Source: Dehalococcoidia bacterium
GTDB taxonomy: Bacteria; Chloroflexota; Dehalococcoidia; Lucifugimonadales; Lucifugimonadaceae
Direction of reading: 5' to 3'
DNA: 64,000 bases
Assembly: GCA_012959765.1 (NCBI GenBank)
Contig: DUCO01000040.1
Span: 1 to 64,000 of the forward strand
Positions 60,277 through 64,000 of the stretch are shown here, piece after piece. The translations under genes and the position numbers were made by a program. How positions within the stretch are numbered: position 1 is the first letter of the stretch; each line of letters begins with the position of its first letter. The notes under the pieces are model-generated. The model was given only the letters and a program-made list of their open reading frames with translations, was not told the origin of the DNA and made no database searches.

Positions 60277-61517
60277 TTAGTCGACCTGCTTCAGCGCGGC
60301 CCAGACGTTCCTGACGCCCATTCGCTGGTCGTAAAGCAACAGGCCAGACCGGAATACACGGGCACTGAGCCACATCAGGAATAGTCCCGAAACAGCCGTA
60401 ACCAGAAGTCCGATGATCACCTCGTACATCATGTGAGTCCCGCCAGCTATCCGCATCATCGAGGCCGCGGGCGACGTCAGCGGGAAGTACGTCATCGCTC
60501 GGGTTAAGCCGCCATCCGGATTCGGAATGATTAGTGCCGACGCATAGATCGGAATCACTGCTGGAATTATTACTATCGCCGAAATCTGGCTGGCCTCGCG
60601 AACGGTGGTTGATGCAGCGCCAATAGACGCCATCAGCGCGGCAAATACGAAATAACCGGCGAAGTAGAAAGCGATCAAAAGTAGTATCAGTTCAGGTTTA
60701 AGGCTAAGTGCCGAGAGCCCTGCGAACTGATCGCTAATCTGTGGAACTGCAATCACAACTGCGGTTATCCAAACCGCGATCTGAAGCAGACCCGCAGCCC
60801 CAAGTCCTATGATTTTTCCAAGCATTATCGACAGCGGCGATGTCGAAGTAATGAGCATTTCCACCATACGATTTTCTTTTTCTTCAGTCACGCTCTACAG
60901 TAGAGCCGCTGTGCCGACGACGATCGAAATCAGCAACAGCATTGCGAAGATAAAGGGAGGCGCAGCTTTTGCTATTTCGTCCTGCAGGGTTCCAGATGAT
61001 TCAGGGCGCCCTTCGTCATCGACTGTAAAAAGCACATAGTTCGCTGGATCGAGTATCCGAACGACAAGTTCTGGCTCAAGCGATTCGTCTGCTACGGCGG
61101 CTCGTAAAAAGTTAAAGAAGCCATCTCCCGTTGAGTCTTCAGATGCCAGCCCCGATGACTTACGGTACCAGTCCACACGTCCCGACTCGATGTAATCGGC
61201 AGGAATCACGAACAGGGCTTTGATCTCTTCGTTGCCAAGTAGTTGCGTGCCATCCGCAAGATTTCCTATCCGCCGTACTCCAGAAATCTCGCCAAGTGAT
61301 TCGGTTATTCCCGTGTTGTCGACATATCCAATTAGGTCGCCTGAATCAATGCCATCGTCATCTCCAGATAGAGTATCGATGGCACGAGGAACGAGGAATG
61401 TGACGATGAGCATTACCAGTGGAACGCCACTGTAAAAATCCGCCAGCCAGTTCGTTTTATCTGGCGTTTGAACTCTTCTTCTATGATGACGCGGGTGTTA
61501 GCCGTGCTGCCGAGCAT
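60277..61517 (-). pseudogene. ABC-2 permease (NatB-like), broken by a frameshift and a TAG
   Basis: ATG 61517 with GAGGAGGTGA begins MLGSTANTRVIIEEEFKRQI. One base is missing near 61424, after which PLVMLIVTFLVPRAID follows in a new frame (the track ORF 60895-61413). An in-frame TAG at 60895-60897 then interrupts GTAALL-stop-SVTEEKENRMVEMLITS, a junction that in NatB-type permeases is continuous (VTEEKENR). The remaining 204 residues (60277-60891) hold the C-terminal helices. Intact, it would be a Na+- or drug-efflux-type permease of about 410 residues. It overlaps the end of the ATPase remnant by 20 nt. Confidence 0.85.
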
Positions 61518-62408
61518 TGCTCACCTCCTCGATGAAGATGTCGTTCAGAGACGGCAGAACCTGCTCAAATCGTGAAAGCACAATACCCTTTGTTGAGTAG
61601 GCGTTCAGGATAATTTACGGGGTGAGTTCATCGCTCAACCGGTACTCAACATGGCCGCCTCTGTCTGCATGCCTTTGTGCGCCGGGGAGTCCGTCTGAAT
61701 GGGACTGCGCTTCAACCATCACTGCGTTTGCACCCCTCGACTGGCGTATCTCGGCGAGATCACCGAACAGGAGCATTTTGGCATCAGCAATTAGCGCCAC
61801 GCGTTCACACATTTCTTCGACATCCGACAGTACGTGCGTACTAAATATTACGGTCGCGCCGCGACCTTGCTCGGTTGCGAGTATTTCCTTCATAAGCTGG
61901 ACGTTGAGCGGGTCGAGCCCGGCAAACGGCTCGTCGAGAATGATCAGATCGGGTCGGGTCGTTGAATGAGCGAAGCGACGAACTGGACGAGCTGCGTCAT
62001 TCCCCGCGAAAGCCCTTCTACCTTCTTGTCCCGGTGCTCATAGAGTCCGACTTTATGCAGTATCTCTAAACCGCGATCCAGTGCTTCGTCTTTCGATAGT
62101 CCTCGCAGCCGCCCCAGGTACCGAAGAATGCTCGAAACTTTTTCCTTGCGAAGTAGCCCTCGTTCTTCTGGCAGGTAGCCAACACGAGACATGGCGTCGT
62201 CGGCTTTCAGACCATCGAGCATCCGTATTTGTCCCGCATCGGGTCGAAGAATGCCGAGGGCGGTTCGAATGGTCGTGGTTTTCCCAGAGCCGTTGGGGCC
62301 AAGAAAGCCAAACACATCGCCTTCTTCAACAGAAAATGAGATGTCATCGATGACTGTTTTGTCGCCGAAACGCTTCGTCAGATCTTCTATTTCCAGAGCG
62401 TAGGCCAA
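61498..62408 (-). pseudogene. ABC ATPase (NatA-like), broken by a 5-bp duplication and a TAA
   Basis: From ATG 62408 Walker A GPNGSGKTTT, GYLPEERGLL and signature LSRGM are read. Then a tandem copy of GACCC (plus strand GGGTCGGGTC, 61951-61960) shifts the frame and cuts off Walker B. In the other frame the sequence resumes DLIILDEPFAGLDPLNVQLM and FSTHVLSDVEEMCERV. An in-frame TAA at 61615-61617 is followed by IILNAYSTKGIVLSRF to TAA 61498, the normal C-terminus (LNDIFIEEV). Partner of the broken permease, so the whole transporter is lost. Confidence 0.87.
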
Positions 62409-62460
62409 TTAAAGAATCCTGATTTTGCCGAGCCCGTTCAGCGATACGGCTGTTGAACCG

Positions 62461-63495
62461 CTAGGAGATTTCTTTCATCACACGATCGAGGGCAGAAATG
62501 GCGAATTCGTAATCTTCGCTCGATACACCGTAGTGGGTCACGATCCTCAAATCTGAGTCTCCACCGTTGATGTGGACGCCTTCTTCTTTCATTCTGGCAG
62601 CGATTTCGTTGCCTGTATGTGCAGGAACATCGAATCTGATGATGTTGGTCTGGATGTGTTCGGGGTCGACAGAAATACCCTTCATCTCTGCCATTCTCGA
62701 TGCGATGTGTCGGGCGCTGTCGTGGTCTTCCTGCATCCGGTCGATCATCGAATCAAGTGCCACGATACCCGCCGCCGCCACGATGCCGACCTGTCGCATG
62801 CCCGCTCCGAGCATCTTGCGCCATCGATCGGCCTCGTCAATGAAATCTTTTGAGCCAACCAAAACCGAACCGATCGGGCAGGATAGCCCTTTGGAAAGAC
62901 AGAACGTTGCGCTATCCATCTGCTCAGTGAGATCGGAAGCTGGAACTCCTAACGCAACCGCTGCGTTGAATATCCGAGCGCCATCGAGGTGAACTTGCAG
63001 GTCCTTTTCGTGTGCAGCATCGGCCATAGCCTTCATCTGCCCAGCGTTCAGGGCACGACCGCTCGATGCGTTGTGGGTGTTCTCAATTGTCAGCAATCGG
63101 GTCGGTGGCTTGTGGTAGTCCCGTGGTTTCACCGCTTCCTGAATCAGGTCCGGCTCCAAAAAACCGAATGCGTCGGTTTTGATCGGATACAGAATCACGC
63201 TGCCCAGCACCATCGTGCCGCCAGCTTCGTTGTTCATGATGTGGCACTGATCGCCTACCAGCACTTCATCGCCACGCTGGCAATGAGCCAGAACCGCAAC
63301 AAGATTTCCCTGTGTGCCTGAAGTCACGAACAATCCCGCTTCTTTGCCCAGCGTGTCGGCGGCCTTTTGCTGCAGCTCGTTCACCGTCGGGTCGTCGCCG
63401 TAAACATCGTCGCCAAGTTCGGCCTCGTACATGGCCCGTCGCATCTCGGGGCTTGGGTGTGTGACTGTGTCACTCCGTAGATCGACTCGGATCAT
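62461..63495 (-). CDS. Low-specificity L-threonine aldolase (PLP enzyme)
   Basis: 344 residues. VDLRSDTVTHPSPEMRRAMY, ELGDDVYGDDPTVNELQ, FVTSGTQGNLVAVLAHCQRGD, IENTHNASSGRAL, VHLDGARIFNAAVALG and the PLP-lysine site FCLSKGLSCPIGSVLVG. It cleaves threonine (and allo-threonine) to glycine and acetaldehyde. Single gene, divergent from lspA across about 170 nt. Confidence 0.95.
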   Translation of the reverse strand: MIRVDLRSDTVTHPSPEMRRAMYEAELGDDVYGDDPTVNELQQKAADTLGKEAGLFVTSGTQGNLVAVLAHCQRGDEVLVGDQCHIMNNEAGGTMVLGSVILYPIKTDAFGFLEPDLIQEAVKPRDYHKPPTRLLTIENTHNASSGRALNAGQMKAMADAAHEKDLQVHLDGARIFNAAVALGVPASDLTEQMDSATFCLSKGLSCPIGSVLVGSKDFIDEADRWRKMLGAGMRQVGIVAAAGIVALDSMIDRMQEDHDSARHIASRMAEMKGISVDPEHIQTNIIRFDVPAHTGNEIAARMKEEGVHINGGDSDLRIVTHYGVSSEDYEFAISALDRVMKEIS

Positions 63496-63662
63496 GCCGT
63501 TGGTTCTCCTGAATGGGGAAAGTTCGTTTTGGAAACTTAGTACTGATATCTATTTCGACCGGCGATTCTATCTGTCGGATGACTCCGCGCCTACGGTCCG
63601 AACGTATACTCGAATAGGACTTTCAGAGCCGACATCCGGCATTAAGAGCAAAATCGACCAAA

Positions 63663-64000
63663 TTGACCACGTCTCCGCCAACCGAATCTAGCAGCAGCAG
63701 CAGGGCGAAATTATCCGATCCAATTCCATGGATCATGATGCTGACCGCCGTCGTTCTCGACCAGCTTACTAAGTGGCTCGTTATTCAAAACCTGGCAGTT
63801 GGGCAATCGTGGCCCGAAACCGGACTCTTCAGGTTTACCCATGCCTGGAACACCGGAACCGCTTTTTCTCTGTTTCAGGGTCAGGGCGACATTCTGACGT
63901 GGGTGTCGCTTGGTGCCGTTGCTGTTCTGACCTGGATCTACCGATCTATCGACAACCCGTCGTGGATGCTACGAGTTGCGTTCGGAATGCAGTTCGGTGG
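63663..64000 (+). CDS. lspA: Lipoprotein signal peptidase, 5' part (cut by window end)
   Basis: The open frame runs off the window. MMLTAVVLDQLTKWLVIQNL contains the first conserved block of LspA (DQxTK), and FTHAWNTGTAFSLFQGQGD is the second (N-x-G-x-A-F-S). It is the inner-membrane aspartyl protease that removes signal peptides of prolipoproteins. The start is uncertain: TTG 63663 gives a Ser-rich leader, ATG 63735 or 63738 starts at the first helix. It is absent from the supplied track. Confidence 0.88.
   Translation, partial: MTTSPPTESSSSSRAKLSDPIPWIMMLTAVVLDQLTKWLVIQNLAVGQSWPETGLFRFTHAWNTGTAFSLFQGQGDILTWVSLGAVAVLTWIYRSIDNPSWMLRVAFGMQFG

Noticed and set aside
60176-60373. Minus-strand ORF with RPERSEVEGSRG
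   Set aside because: This text is the usual translation of a dispersed non-coding repeat and overlaps the end of the permease remnant.
22879-61617. Possible reassignment of TAA/TAG to glutamine, suggested by several in-frame stops
   Set aside because: Intact genes (for example ndk, hppA, mutS) end in TAG, and other genes end in TAA with normal C-termini. The stops occur in genes with further damage.
1-64000. General poor sequence quality as the cause of all frameshifts
   Set aside because: Long housekeeping genes (mutS, hppA, rarA, selA, mnmA, the 1145-residue VWA gene) have no indel, while the broken genes carry several lesions each. Single cases (P-II-like gene, ABC subunit 5' end) remain open.
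1-64000. CRISPR array, rRNA genes, transposase or phage genes
   Set aside because: No regularly spaced repeat, rRNA segment or recognisable transposase, integrase or phage structural protein was found.

Overview
The window reads as a chromosomal segment of a bacterium of moderate GC content, most likely Chloroflexota (SAR202 or another Dehalococcoidia-like lineage). This assignment is an inference. It rests on the mix of paralogous short-chain dehydrogenases, cyclase-family hydrolases, an amidase, a sulfatase and a flavin oxidase, on selenoproteins together with SelA, on archaellin-like remnants, and on a GldA/F/G-DUF4340 cluster. No rRNA gene is present to settle it. There is one tRNA, tRNA-Lys(CUU). 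No CRISPR array and no insertion sequence with a transposase were seen.

Layout. 1-440: 3' end of a frameshifted archaellin-like gene. 0.7-8 kb: an SDR, a CocE-type hydrolase, a two-gene heterodimeric ABC exporter and a histidine-kinase remnant. 8.3-22 kb: catabolic or accessory genes, namely a UGSC-type selenoprotein, a VOC protein, a ceramidase-like hydrolase, a D-2-hydroxyacid dehydrogenase, a metallophosphoesterase, an MBL hydrolase, an FAD amine oxidase, a sulfatase, an amidase, an SDR, DgkA and an epimerase. 22-30 kb: a patchwork of small and broken genes, with a seleno-glutaredoxin, a NifU-like protein, an interrupted DUF4097 lipoprotein, a secretion-ATPase-like protein, a seleno-thioredoxin, an SDR, epimerase and archaellin fragments, a cyclase, NIPSNAP, the tRNA, a frameshifted P-II-like gene and a tautomerase. 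30-46 kb: mostly housekeeping, with thiL-tsaE-tsaB, ndk, rsfS, mnmA, rnhB, yraN, hppA, mutS and a cysteine desulfurase, plus a luciferase-monooxygenase/prepilin-peptidase chimeric remnant. 46-51 kb: Gld-type ABC cluster. 51-57 kb: VWA/NorD, NUDIX, NorQ AAA+ and coaE on the minus strand. 57-60 kb: selA-smr and rarA. 60-62.4 kb: a decayed NatA/NatB-type ABC transporter. The window ends with threonine aldolase and the 5' part of lspA.

The strongest result is that three genes are cut in two by in-frame UGA in the ORF track but read as intact selenoproteins: a UGSC-family protein (Sec-Gly-Thr-Cys), a glutaredoxin (Sec-Gly-Ser-Cys) and a TlpA-like thioredoxin (Sec-Ala-Cys). In each, the UGA lies at the redox-active position, a hairpin of bacterial SECIS geometry follows 12-16 nt downstream, and selA is in the same window. 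The second theme is gene decay. Archaellin (twice), a prepilin peptidase, a flavin monooxygenase, a sensor kinase, a DUF4097 lipoprotein and an ABC transporter carry frameshifts, truncations or stop codons, while the housekeeping genes next to them are intact. This argues for genuine pseudogenes more than for poor sequence, although single-base indels cannot be proved without reads.
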